Positions 7,624 to 15,035 of a stretch of DNA of 15,680 bases are shown in pieces. The translations under genes and the position numbers were made by a program. Under the pieces are notes generated by a model that searched no databases, was not told the DNA's origin, and was given only the letters and a program-made list of their open reading frames with translations. Each line of letters opens with the position of its first letter. Position 1 is the first letter of the stretch. The stretch comes from Flavobacteriales bacterium. GTDB lineage: Bacteria; Bacteroidota; Bacteroidia; Flavobacteriales; BACL11. The stretch is from NCBI GenBank assembly GCA_002683775.1, contig NYTT01000102.1, forward strand, positions 1 to 15,680, given 5' to 3'.

Positions 7624-7751
7624 GATAAATTGATTTATGAGATTATAAAATTAATATAAAATCTTACTAATAAAACATTATGTTAATAATAAAAAAGCTC
7701 AAATAAATAATTGAACTAAATAGATAGTTTTGACTAAAAAATTAAGTACTG
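7624..7751. promoter_or_regulatory. Intergenic region between NUDIX regulator gene end and umuD start, with a palindrome
   Basis: This is the only sizeable gap in the window. It must hold the umuDC promoter (reading on the minus strand) and the end of the upstream operon. I see a perfect odd-centred palindrome AACATTATGTT at 7674-7684, about 50 bp upstream of the umuD start codon. No convincing Bacteroidota -33/-7 pair could be picked out of the AT-rich sequence. There is no strong hairpin terminator after the NUDIX gene; the best is a 4-bp stem (TAGT/ACTA) at 7725-7736. Confidence 0.35.
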
Positions 7752-8429
7752 CTAACTCTTGTATGTATATAGGTGTGCAGGCTTATGAGCAACACCTTTT
7801 TGTTTTTCATCTGTTTTTACAAGAAGATTATCCTTAGACACATTCTTTCTAAAGTTACGTTTATCTAACTTTTCATCTAGTAAAATCTCGTATAATTTTT
7901 GTAACTGAGAAAGCGTAAATCTAGATGGTAGTAAATTTGATATTAATTGATGATCAAGTTCCTTTCTAAGATATTTAATCCCTTTATCTAATATCTCGTT
8001 ATGGTCAAAGGCTAAATCACACGAAACCTTATCTAATTCTACCCACTGTGCATCTATAGCAAAAGAAGATGGTTGCGGAGTATAATCTTCCATCTTAACA
8101 AGAGCAATATAACCAACAGTAATAACTCTCTCATTGGGCTTTTTTCTATACATGTTCAACCATGATTGATCCTTGTTCTGTTTAGTTCTATCTGGATTAC
8201 CAAAAGTATAGAATTGCTTTAAGTAAATATCTTCCAAGGAAGTAAGACTCTTTAAGATTCTCTTACCTCCAGACAGAAGATCCTCATCTAGACCTAATAG
8301 ATCACCAGGAAGTGCAAACTGAAAGTCATTCTTTTCATTAACAAATTTTCGTATTAATAATACTTTGAGCTTTTGGTCTTCATCAAAACCTAATACCACG
8401 CAATCTATAGATAAGTTAATTAAGGACAT
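7752..8429 (-). CDS. NUDIX-fold winged-helix transcriptional regulator (NrtR/AraR-like), non-catalytic
   Basis: A 225-residue protein with an N-terminal NUDIX domain (about 1-150) and a C-terminal winged helix (about 155-225: SRFTLSQLQKLYEILLDEKL, then KRNFRKNV and a closing HKPAHLYTY typical of the NrtR class). The NUDIX box begins at G42 but has lost its catalytic glutamates: the REUxEE core reads KRILKS at 56-61. It is therefore probably a ligand sensor, not a hydrolase. In Bacteroidota, proteins of this class (for example the arabinose regulator AraR of Bacteroides thetaiotaomicron) control sugar-utilisation genes. It lies 19 bp after the glycoside hydrolase gene on the same strand, so it probably regulates this locus. 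The ligand is unknown. Confidence 0.85.
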   Translation of the reverse strand: MSLINLSIDCVVLGFDEDQKLKVLLIRKFVNEKNDFQFALPGDLLGLDEDLLSGGKRILKSLTSLEDIYLKQFYTFGNPDRTKQNKDQSWLNMYRKKPNERVITVGYIALVKMEDYTPQPSSFAIDAQWVELDKVSCDLAFDHNEILDKGIKYLRKELDHQLISNLLPSRFTLSQLQKLYEILLDEKLDKRNFRKNVSKDNLLVKTDEKQKGVAHKPAHLYTYKS

Positions 8430-8448
8430 TTATAAAGTTTTTATTGAT

Positions 8449-9717
8449 TTATTTAACATAGAATGGGAAATTAGCAGTTGCAACATTTTTATGATTGTCA
8501 CGAATATAAATAAAAAATCTATATGGACCAGACTTTGAAGGAGCCTCAATAGATATACTAGTTTTCGATTGATTAATAATATTAAATGGAATGGGTTCTG
8601 GAGCTTTCTCATAATCACCACCAGCTTTTTTATCAGTACTTTCAGGCATTAATTGAAAATCATATATTAAACTATCATTATCAGCGTCATTAACTAAAAA
8701 ATAAAAGTCACATTCCTTACCTTTTTTAACTTTTACACTTTCAAGTTTACTCTTATCATTAAGCTTAAACGCATGAATAATCGGAGCTTGGTTTCTGTCA
8801 TTTTTTCCCCAATATGCATTCAAAACATCAATACTTTGTGTTGCATTTCCTTTCTTAGTAAAAAGGCCATACCATGTAGGAGTCTGTTCCTGTTTATATC
8901 CCCAAAGAAATGCATAACTTCCTAGGCATAGCTCTTTATCACTAACAATTGCTTGATAGGCTGTATTTCTAAACTCAGCTTTTTCTTTACTAGTAGCTTC
9001 TATTGCAACCCCCCAAGATGTCATCGGTGATTCCCAATGACCATATGGCCCCCATTCAGTAACCATATAAGGCTTCTCCCATCCAAACATCTTAACAGCA
9101 TCAGGTAAAAACTGAATACCTCCATATGTATTTACACCCAAAATATCAATGCTAGGACAGTAGTTTTTAATCATAAACACTTCTGCAGGATCTATTCCTG
9201 CAGTTACAGTCATAGTTGGATGATTAGGATCAATATCTTGAATCATTTTGGCAATACCCTCTATTGCATCCCAAACTTTAAAGTTCTTATAAAAAAGGTC
9301 AACCTCGTTACCAACACACCACATGAGTAAAGCAGGATGATCTTTATATTTCAATATTTCATTTTTAAATGATTCTAATTGTGCTTTAACAGCATATTCA
9401 TCATTATAATCGAAACCATGACGTTCATGGCCTACCCAAAGACCAAGACAGACACTTAATCCCATTTTATGAGCATCATCAAGAGTCTTCTGAGCATTCT
9501 CTGTCCCCCATGTTCTAATAGAATTTCCTCCTATAGAGCTTAAGACATCTAAATGAGTCTCGCCTCCTGCTCCATTAACATAATATGGAGATCCATTTCT
9601 TAATAATTGGAAACCATTTTCAGTCTTGATAATTTCAGTTATAGAAACATCTGAAATTTGAGCAAAAGAAAAACTACTAATAAAAATACCAATGAAAAAA
9701 GCCTTAAGTCTTATCAT
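8449..9717 (-). CDS. Secreted clan GH-A glycoside hydrolase (GH2-TIM-barrel-like; GH158-like candidate)
   Basis: A 422-residue exported enzyme: signal peptide 1-19 (SSFSFA|Q), TIM barrel about 35-305, and C-terminal Ig-like domain about 310-422 (NQAPIIHAF..., VNDADNDSLIYDF, then GPYRFFIYIRDNHKN). Clan-A catalytic glutamates are evident: E138 in WCVGNEVD (acid/base) and E221 in MVTEWGPYGHWE (nucleophile). Other conserved-looking blocks are GGNSIRTWGTENA, GLWVGHERHGFDYND, GVNTYGG and SYAFLWGYKQEQTPTWYG. The barrel-plus-Ig layout, length and placement of the two glutamates resemble GH158 endo-beta-1,3-glucanases of Bacteroidota as I remember them; this is recall, not a search. It has neither a lipobox nor a T9SS tail, so a periplasmic location is most likely. 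Its ATG overlaps the stop of the T9SS protein gene by 4 bp, implying coupled translation. Confidence 0.8.
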   Translation of the reverse strand: MIRLKAFFIGIFISSFSFAQISDVSITEIIKTENGFQLLRNGSPYYVNGAGGETHLDVLSSIGGNSIRTWGTENAQKTLDDAHKMGLSVCLGLWVGHERHGFDYNDEYAVKAQLESFKNEILKYKDHPALLMWCVGNEVDLFYKNFKVWDAIEGIAKMIQDIDPNHPTMTVTAGIDPAEVFMIKNYCPSIDILGVNTYGGIQFLPDAVKMFGWEKPYMVTEWGPYGHWESPMTSWGVAIEATSKEKAEFRNTAYQAIVSDKELCLGSYAFLWGYKQEQTPTWYGLFTKKGNATQSIDVLNAYWGKNDRNQAPIIHAFKLNDKSKLESVKVKKGKECDFYFLVNDADNDSLIYDFQLMPESTDKKAGGDYEKAPEPIPFNIINQSKTSISIEAPSKSGPYRFFIYIRDNHKNVATANFPFYVK

Positions 9718-11060
9718 TTAATTATTTGTACTTGTTTAGTATAAATGCTAGTGCTAGATTGTAATTTAATATAATAAACACCTGGTTCTAATTGAGAAAC
9801 ATCTAAATTTAAATTATTTAAATTACTCGGAATCTCTTTAAATAACACATCCTTACCATTCACATCAAATAAAGATAAAGTCTTTTTGGCATTATCATTA
9901 AACTTGAAATCAATTTTTAGATGTTTATTAGCTGGTTGAGGATAAGCTAATAATTCTTTACTATCTTTTATATTACTAACACCTAAAGGAATAGATGTTA
10001 AACAAAAGTCATCTAGATGGTAAATATCATAAACTCCAACAGCACCTTGATCAAAGAAAAGAACAAACCGATCAATTGAAGATGAAGAAAATGCTGATAA
10101 GTCAACAGTAAATTGTTGCCATTCATTAAAAGTAGAAATAGCATTATTATAACCTACAACTTCATTTCCATTTATATCTTGAAAAGATATATAAATAGGT
10201 CTTGGCGGTCCATATAATTTAAAATTAAAATACTTATTAATACTAAGATCTAAAGTACCTTGTGAAAAATAAGAAATAATTATATCCTCGCCATTTGGAT
10301 CAGGATTACGAGTATATTCACCACTGTATTTACTTGAATTTATTCCAGTATTATCTGGATTATAAGCATGATTTAACCACCCACTAATATAATCATATGA
10401 GTTACATGCTGAAGCAGAAGGACAGAACCTTAGATTCCAATCACAATCCCAATCAGCAAAATCAATATTAGGATCTGAAACTGTTGTACACTGATTATCA
10501 AATTCAGGACCATATAGATTATCAAAGTAATAAGTATCACCAGTATTATTTCCGATATCAAAAAGAAGGATTAAAGATGTCACATCTTGATCAGGTACTG
10601 TATTATCAGGGCGAGAATCAAAAGTAAATTCGATTGTTTCCCATTCGTTCGCAACAGTAGTTGTAGCTGTATAGATACTATGTCTCCCATCAGGATAATT
10701 AGTAGCTCCTGCAACAGCTGAATCTTCTAACGTGATCTGCAAAGGAATACCAGCTACTGGACTAAACACATCAACTTTCATTTTTTTTGTACCACTTATA
10801 TAATCAGTTAACTCAAAAAATGGGCCATTAGCAATTAATACAATAACATCATATGTCTCACCAGGGTTTCTTACGTATTGTGCGCAAAGTTCTGAATTAT
10901 TAATAGCATTAGGAAGTGGATTATCTAGTCTTGGAGTCATTCCACCATGAACAAATTCATAGTATCCAATACGTGTATCTTCAAAGTTTTCCCATAAAAT
11001 CTGTGAGAAACAGATAAATGGTAATAACATTATAAGTAATGTAGAGATTTTAGTTTTCAT
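9714..11060 (-). CDS. T9SS-secreted protein with two tandem carbohydrate-binding-like domains
   Basis: A 448-residue exported protein: signal peptide 1-19, two beta-sandwich domains (about 22-185 and 200-356), and a type A Por/T9SS sorting domain at about 370-448 (LLAYPQPANKHLKI, LSLFDVNGKDVLF, LEPGVYYIKLQ). The two domains look duplicated: each has a YxRNP block (62-66 and 249-253) followed by an acidic/hydrophobic strand, a late WxxxxF strand, and a closing FDNLYG or LDDFCL typical of CBM-like folds. No catalytic motif is recognisable, so binding of a polysaccharide at the cell surface or outside is the likely role. Domain 2 is cysteine-rich (C206, C213, C219), which suggests disulfides. 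The gene is coupled to the downstream hydrolase by a 4-bp overlap. Confidence 0.8.
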   Translation of the reverse strand: MKTKISTLLIMLLPFICFSQILWENFEDTRIGYYEFVHGGMTPRLDNPLPNAINNSELCAQYVRNPGETYDVIVLIANGPFFELTDYISGTKKMKVDVFSPVAGIPLQITLEDSAVAGATNYPDGRHSIYTATTTVANEWETIEFTFDSRPDNTVPDQDVTSLILLFDIGNNTGDTYYFDNLYGPEFDNQCTTVSDPNIDFADWDCDWNLRFCPSASACNSYDYISGWLNHAYNPDNTGINSSKYSGEYTRNPDPNGEDIIISYFSQGTLDLSINKYFNFKLYGPPRPIYISFQDINGNEVVGYNNAISTFNEWQQFTVDLSAFSSSSIDRFVLFFDQGAVGVYDIYHLDDFCLTSIPLGVSNIKDSKELLAYPQPANKHLKIDFKFNDNAKKTLSLFDVNGKDVLFKEIPSNLNNLNLDVSQLEPGVYYIKLQSSTSIYTKQVQIIK

Positions 11061-11071
11061 ATTAAATATAT

Positions 11072-12319
11072 TTAGTTAGTTAATTTTATATTATCAATTT
11101 TCATACTTGTATTATCATCAAATGTGAAAATTATATCTTTAATCCTTTGTAGATCTATAGCGGACTTTCTAATTGGAAAATCAATTAATGGAATTTTAAC
11201 TTTATTCCACGCTGATTTCTTATCAATAGATATATTTTTAATGTATTTATCTAAAAGTATAGTCATTTTCTTACCATCATAATCTTCAAATGAAATTTTT
11301 GTTTCTTTATAATCTTTACAATAAACATCAAACTCAAGAGATACTCCATAAATAACTTTAGTTAAATCAGTATAAAGCCAATTATTCCAACTTATAGCAA
11401 ATTCATTCCAAGTGCATTTGCTCTTGTCCATATTGACATCTATAAAATAACCATCTGAATAGCTTGTGTCAGAATTAATAATTATATTATCACAGTAATT
11501 AGCATTTATGCCCCAAGAAGCATTTAATTTATCTGTAAATATTTCAACTGGCAATATAGATTCTTTAATAGCTAGTGAGGGTGATAGTTTTTTGTAGTTG
11601 TGCTGAAATGGTACAATTTTGATGTCATCAATATAAATATCAACTTTATCATAGCATTGTAGTAGAAGCTGTTTTACATTAGTTAAATCAATACTATTAG
11701 TTTGATATGAAAAAGTTGGAAGTGGTACAGTTATTTTAGTCCACTTATTTGTAACAACCCCACCATCTATACCAAGGTACCCTGCTGTTGCATAACATTG
11801 ATTTGCCGAATAATCTTCTAAAATAAAAACAATTGGTATATTATAAATAGAATCACCATCAACTCTAGCATAAAACTCTATTGCTGTATTATTTATAATA
11901 GTTGAAAGATCTTTTCCTTGCCAGCCATCCCATCCAATACCCATACCAATCCACTCGCAAGAAGGTGAATTATCAGAGATTAGATGTAGTGAATTTGGAG
12001 TAATTCCTTTTCTATCTTTAACTTTAACAGATGGTAGGTCTATAGAAACATCAATTTCATCTTTATCGTAAATATCTTTAGACTTTGAGCTTATCATTGT
12101 ATAATCAACACTGGCATCTAAAGATGAATAGCTAAAGGGATTACAATTTTCATCTTTATTTCCCCACACCTCATCTGATCCTCCAGTACTAAAAATGTCA
12201 ATAGAAGTAAAACCATTTATACCTTCTGTGGATACAATTTCTTGATTGTATACAGAAATATCTTTCATGTTAGCACATGATGAAAACAATACAATCAAGA
12301 TTACAAAATATCTATTCAT
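11072..12319 (-). CDS. Lipoprotein with two tandem CBM-like domains
   Basis: A 415-residue lipoprotein with lipobox LFSSC (C15). The rest consists of two homologous domains of unequal spacing. Matching pairs include VWGNKDENC (51-59) with SWGINANYC (268-276), CEWIGMGIGWDGWQGKDLS (121-139) with CTWNEFAISWNNWLYTDLT (302-320), WTKITVPLPTF (193-203) with WNKVKIPLIDF (371-381), and IYIDDIKI (228-235) with MKIDNIKL (406-413). The layout resembles CBM11/CIA30-like jelly-roll domains, where the terminal Asp-Asp/Asn often contributes to a structural metal site. No enzymatic motif is seen. A surface or periplasmic glycan-binding role is inferred from fold and from the adjacent hydrolase. The residues after the lipid cysteine (ANMKD) do not form a clear surface-export signal. 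It lies 11 bp upstream of the T9SS protein gene. Confidence 0.75.
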   Translation of the reverse strand: MNRYFVILIVLFSSCANMKDISVYNQEIVSTEGINGFTSIDIFSTGGSDEVWGNKDENCNPFSYSSLDASVDYTMISSKSKDIYDKDEIDVSIDLPSVKVKDRKGITPNSLHLISDNSPSCEWIGMGIGWDGWQGKDLSTIINNTAIEFYARVDGDSIYNIPIVFILEDYSANQCYATAGYLGIDGGVVTNKWTKITVPLPTFSYQTNSIDLTNVKQLLLQCYDKVDIYIDDIKIVPFQHNYKKLSPSLAIKESILPVEIFTDKLNASWGINANYCDNIIINSDTSYSDGYFIDVNMDKSKCTWNEFAISWNNWLYTDLTKVIYGVSLEFDVYCKDYKETKISFEDYDGKKMTILLDKYIKNISIDKKSAWNKVKIPLIDFPIRKSAIDLQRIKDIIFTFDDNTSMKIDNIKLTN

Positions 12320-12322
12320 AAA

Positions 12323-13324
12323 TCAATTTAAGATTGGCGCACCAATACTCCAAATTAAAAAATCAACATCTGCTTTTGCGAATCCAGAAACAGGATTAGC
12401 TAAAAGCAATGTTCTTACATTTGATATCTTTGAAGGGTTTCTGACTCCATTACCATTAGTTCCAGCTAACACAAGTTTTTCAGCATCATTATAGCATATT
12501 GAAACCATTCTCCATCCTTTCCAATCAACATCAAATTCATAATCATATCTATCCTCAGAATTAGCATCATAATATCCATCACCATTTTCATCTTCGTAAA
12601 ATTCTAATTTAAATAATGAATTAGGAACTCCAGCAACTTGAGATATTGTACTATCACCATTAATCATAATATTAAAAAATACTTGACTTGGATCATTCAC
12701 TAAGGTATTCTGATTAAACCAAAAGCTAGATCCATAATCGATATAACCAATTAGCCAATCCCATGAACATGTTCCAAATTGTTGAAGATGCTTACTCCCC
12801 TGTCCTGAACCTCCAATTGTTAAAGCTTTTGTACATCCAGATTGAAAAAAATTAGTAAAGTTAGGGTTAAAACCACCTTCAAAATCAGTAATTAAAACAG
12901 TACTTTCATCATTATAATTCTTTGGAGATTGAATATTTAGTATATCTGAAAGAGTATCAACATGAGCTTCAAAGGTAAGCACTACTTCACAATCTTCAGT
13001 CACAAAAAAAGGTAAGAGAGAAGAACTACCCTCCCAAAATGAATTAGTTTGATCTATAAAATTAGATTTACCACTAATAATCTTAATAGATCCGGAAGTT
13101 AATCCCAATATTCGAATACTCCAATCAACTTGTTTTGAGAAAGAAGCGGTAAAATAAATATTCTCACCATTATCAAAATCTGCACTATCACCAAAGATAT
13201 TAAGGGGTTCTAAAATTGACAAGTCACCATATAAATCATTTAAACTTGGTCCTTCAATTAATTCCTTTTCACAAGATGTGAAGAGAAATGGTAGAAATAA
13301 AAATAAAAATTTCAAATTTTTCAT
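12323..13324 (-). CDS. Surface-glycan-binding-protein-like lipoprotein
   Basis: A 333-residue lipoprotein with lipobox LFTSC (C18). The residues after the cysteine (EKE) carry a lysine followed by an acidic residue, weakly resembling the flavobacterial lipoprotein surface-export signal. An Ig-like domain (about 45-130) is followed by a galactose-binding-like domain (about 140-333) that opens VLITDFEGGF and closes LLLANPVSGFAKADVDFLIW. A loop at 245-253, DENGDGYYD, matches the DxNxDG Ca-binding loop pattern. The architecture is typical of surface glycan-binding proteins, although it is not close to a SusE/F that I recognise. It is 3 bp from the next gene and 4 bp from the preceding barrel gene, in the middle of the operon. 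The glycan bound is unknown. Confidence 0.7.
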   Translation of the reverse strand: MKNLKFLFLFLPFLFTSCEKELIEGPSLNDLYGDLSILEPLNIFGDSADFDNGENIYFTASFSKQVDWSIRILGLTSGSIKIISGKSNFIDQTNSFWEGSSSLLPFFVTEDCEVVLTFEAHVDTLSDILNIQSPKNYNDESTVLITDFEGGFNPNFTNFFQSGCTKALTIGGSGQGSKHLQQFGTCSWDWLIGYIDYGSSFWFNQNTLVNDPSQVFFNIMINGDSTISQVAGVPNSLFKLEFYEDENGDGYYDANSEDRYDYEFDVDWKGWRMVSICYNDAEKLVLAGTNGNGVRNPSKISNVRTLLLANPVSGFAKADVDFLIWSIGAPILN

Positions 13325-13328
13325 AATA

Positions 13329-15035
13329 TTATAAATTCATATTAAACATAAAAATTAATCTACTTAAAGAAAATTCATCTTCAGTAGCTGTTTTGTCTAA
13401 AACATTAAATTGATTGTATTGCAAAGTAAAGTAGATATCTTCAGTAAAATAATGCTGAATTCCACCGATTAATATAACTTCTTTACTATTAAACGAGTTA
13501 TTCGAATAATCAATAACTTGATCGTAGTTATCTCTTTCAGAAATAAATTCATTACCATCAGCATAGAAAACTTTAGCTCCACCAATGATGTTAAGATTCT
13601 TAATTATCTCAATAGAGATAGAACCACTATATAAATTACTATTGAAGTTAATTTTCTCAAAATCGGAACCTCCTCTTTTTACAGATTCAAAATTAATTCC
13701 TCCTTCTAGGTTTACTTTATTTTTAAGAGAAAGCAACTTATTTAAAGCTAAGTTTGCAAACAGTGATGATTTATTAAAACTTTTCTTTTGAGTAGTACCT
13801 TGACCTATAATTTCAGAAAAATATTGTAGATCTATTTTAGCAGATAGGTAATCTAATATTTTGATTTCATCGATGTCTGCATTAACACCAATTCTATTTG
13901 GCGTTGCATCACCATATGGCATTACAGAAGAGTACATTGGATTATAATTCATCAAAGAAGTTGACAAGCTTTGATTATAAATTTTTGGATCTGATACTAT
14001 ATCTAGTAAACTTACCTTCCTTTGAGTATAGTTATTTGAATAATATGGATAAGAAGTTGGCGATTTATCAAAAACAACTCTTCTAGTTTGAGCACCAATA
14101 CTTCTAAAATCTGTATCAACATATCTGAATCCAAAGTTAACTTTGGAAATCTTATTTTTTGCTTTGAAAGAAGTTTGAATAAAATTCCCATTTACTTCAG
14201 GTGCTAAGTCATCTCCCTCCCATCCTCTTTTTGAAAATCCACCTTCAATTAATAACTCAAAAGGAACATCATTAAAATTTCCAGAATATGATAATTGAGT
14301 ATTAAGTACGGGATTGTAGTAAGATATAGTACTATTAGAAGAGGATAATACTTCAAATGTATTTATATAGTGTGTTCCAATACTCACCTTATTACTTAAT
14401 CGAATAACAGCTGAACCACCAATCATTAATAGCTCCGGTTTACCTAACCACTCTAAACCTCTGACTCTTGCAGTAAAAGCATCAACGTCAACCTGCTCAA
14501 CAAAATTATACATATTGTATGAGAAGTTAGTTTGTATTCCTTGTAACCTCCAATAATTAGCTTTATAAAAATTCTCATAATTTACAAAATCTCTGTAGAA
14601 ATTAAAAACTGAAGGTTCATTTTTAGACAATTCTTGGTCATAATTAAAAAGTGTAAATTTAGTCTGCTTTAAAAATATATCACCAACACTAAATTTAATT
14701 TTATTATTAATGACTCCTTTTGCTGTTAAATCCCTTAGTTCAACAACACTTCTATTTCCCCACATTCCACCAAATTCGTTCTGAAGTCTTATTGTTGATG
14801 ATATTTCAATATCATCAATAGGTGTAAAATGAAGTCCAAGATCTACTAAAGTAAAGCCACCTCCATTACTTCTTGTAGATACAGTATCTAAATCCTTTAA
14901 ATCTCCATTCAAAGCATCTCTATTATACATTACTTTAGCATTTCCATCATACCATAATTTTGGTCTTATTTGAGAAAATGCAATCACAGGAAATAAAGTC
15001 ATGCATGTAATTATATATAAGAAAATATTTTTCAT
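13329..15035 (-). CDS. Outer-membrane beta-barrel protein, specificity unknown
   Basis: A 568-residue exported protein with a signal peptide (1-21, FPVIAFS|Q). The remainder alternates polar and hydrophobic residues in short strands rich in Tyr, Asn, Phe and Ser, ending RLIFMFNMNL, as expected for a porin-like barrel. It lacks the TonB box, plug domain and length (about 1000 residues) of a SusC/TonB-dependent transporter. No specific family is recognised; segments such as KFSVGDIFLKQTKFTLFNYD and GGAKVFYADGNEF are compatible with generic Bacteroidota barrel proteins. It begins at the stop of the preceding barrel-type gene (1-bp overlap, TAATG) and precedes the lipoprotein by 4 bp. It may be the export or import channel of the glycan locus, or a partner for the surface lipoproteins; both are inference. 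Confidence 0.65.
   Translation of the reverse strand: MKNIFLYIITCMTLFPVIAFSQIRPKLWYDGNAKVMYNRDALNGDLKDLDTVSTRSNGGGFTLVDLGLHFTPIDDIEISSTIRLQNEFGGMWGNRSVVELRDLTAKGVINNKIKFSVGDIFLKQTKFTLFNYDQELSKNEPSVFNFYRDFVNYENFYKANYWRLQGIQTNFSYNMYNFVEQVDVDAFTARVRGLEWLGKPELLMIGGSAVIRLSNKVSIGTHYINTFEVLSSSNSTISYYNPVLNTQLSYSGNFNDVPFELLIEGGFSKRGWEGDDLAPEVNGNFIQTSFKAKNKISKVNFGFRYVDTDFRSIGAQTRRVVFDKSPTSYPYYSNNYTQRKVSLLDIVSDPKIYNQSLSTSLMNYNPMYSSVMPYGDATPNRIGVNADIDEIKILDYLSAKIDLQYFSEIIGQGTTQKKSFNKSSLFANLALNKLLSLKNKVNLEGGINFESVKRGGSDFEKINFNSNLYSGSISIEIIKNLNIIGGAKVFYADGNEFISERDNYDQVIDYSNNSFNSKEVILIGGIQHYFTEDIYFTLQYNQFNVLDKTATEDEFSLSRLIFMFNMNL

Noticed and set aside
8430..8621. 63-codon minus-strand frame at the hydrolase gene's end
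   Set aside because: It overlaps the C-terminal Ig-like domain of the hydrolase in another frame and has no family features.
12246..12494. 82-codon + strand frame across the two lipoprotein genes
   Set aside because: Antisense to the junction of two real lipoprotein genes, with no domain and no promoter context.
13329..15035. Barrel protein as SusC or a TonB-dependent receptor
   Set aside because: 568 residues is too short, and no TonB box, carboxypeptidase-like domain or plug motif is seen.
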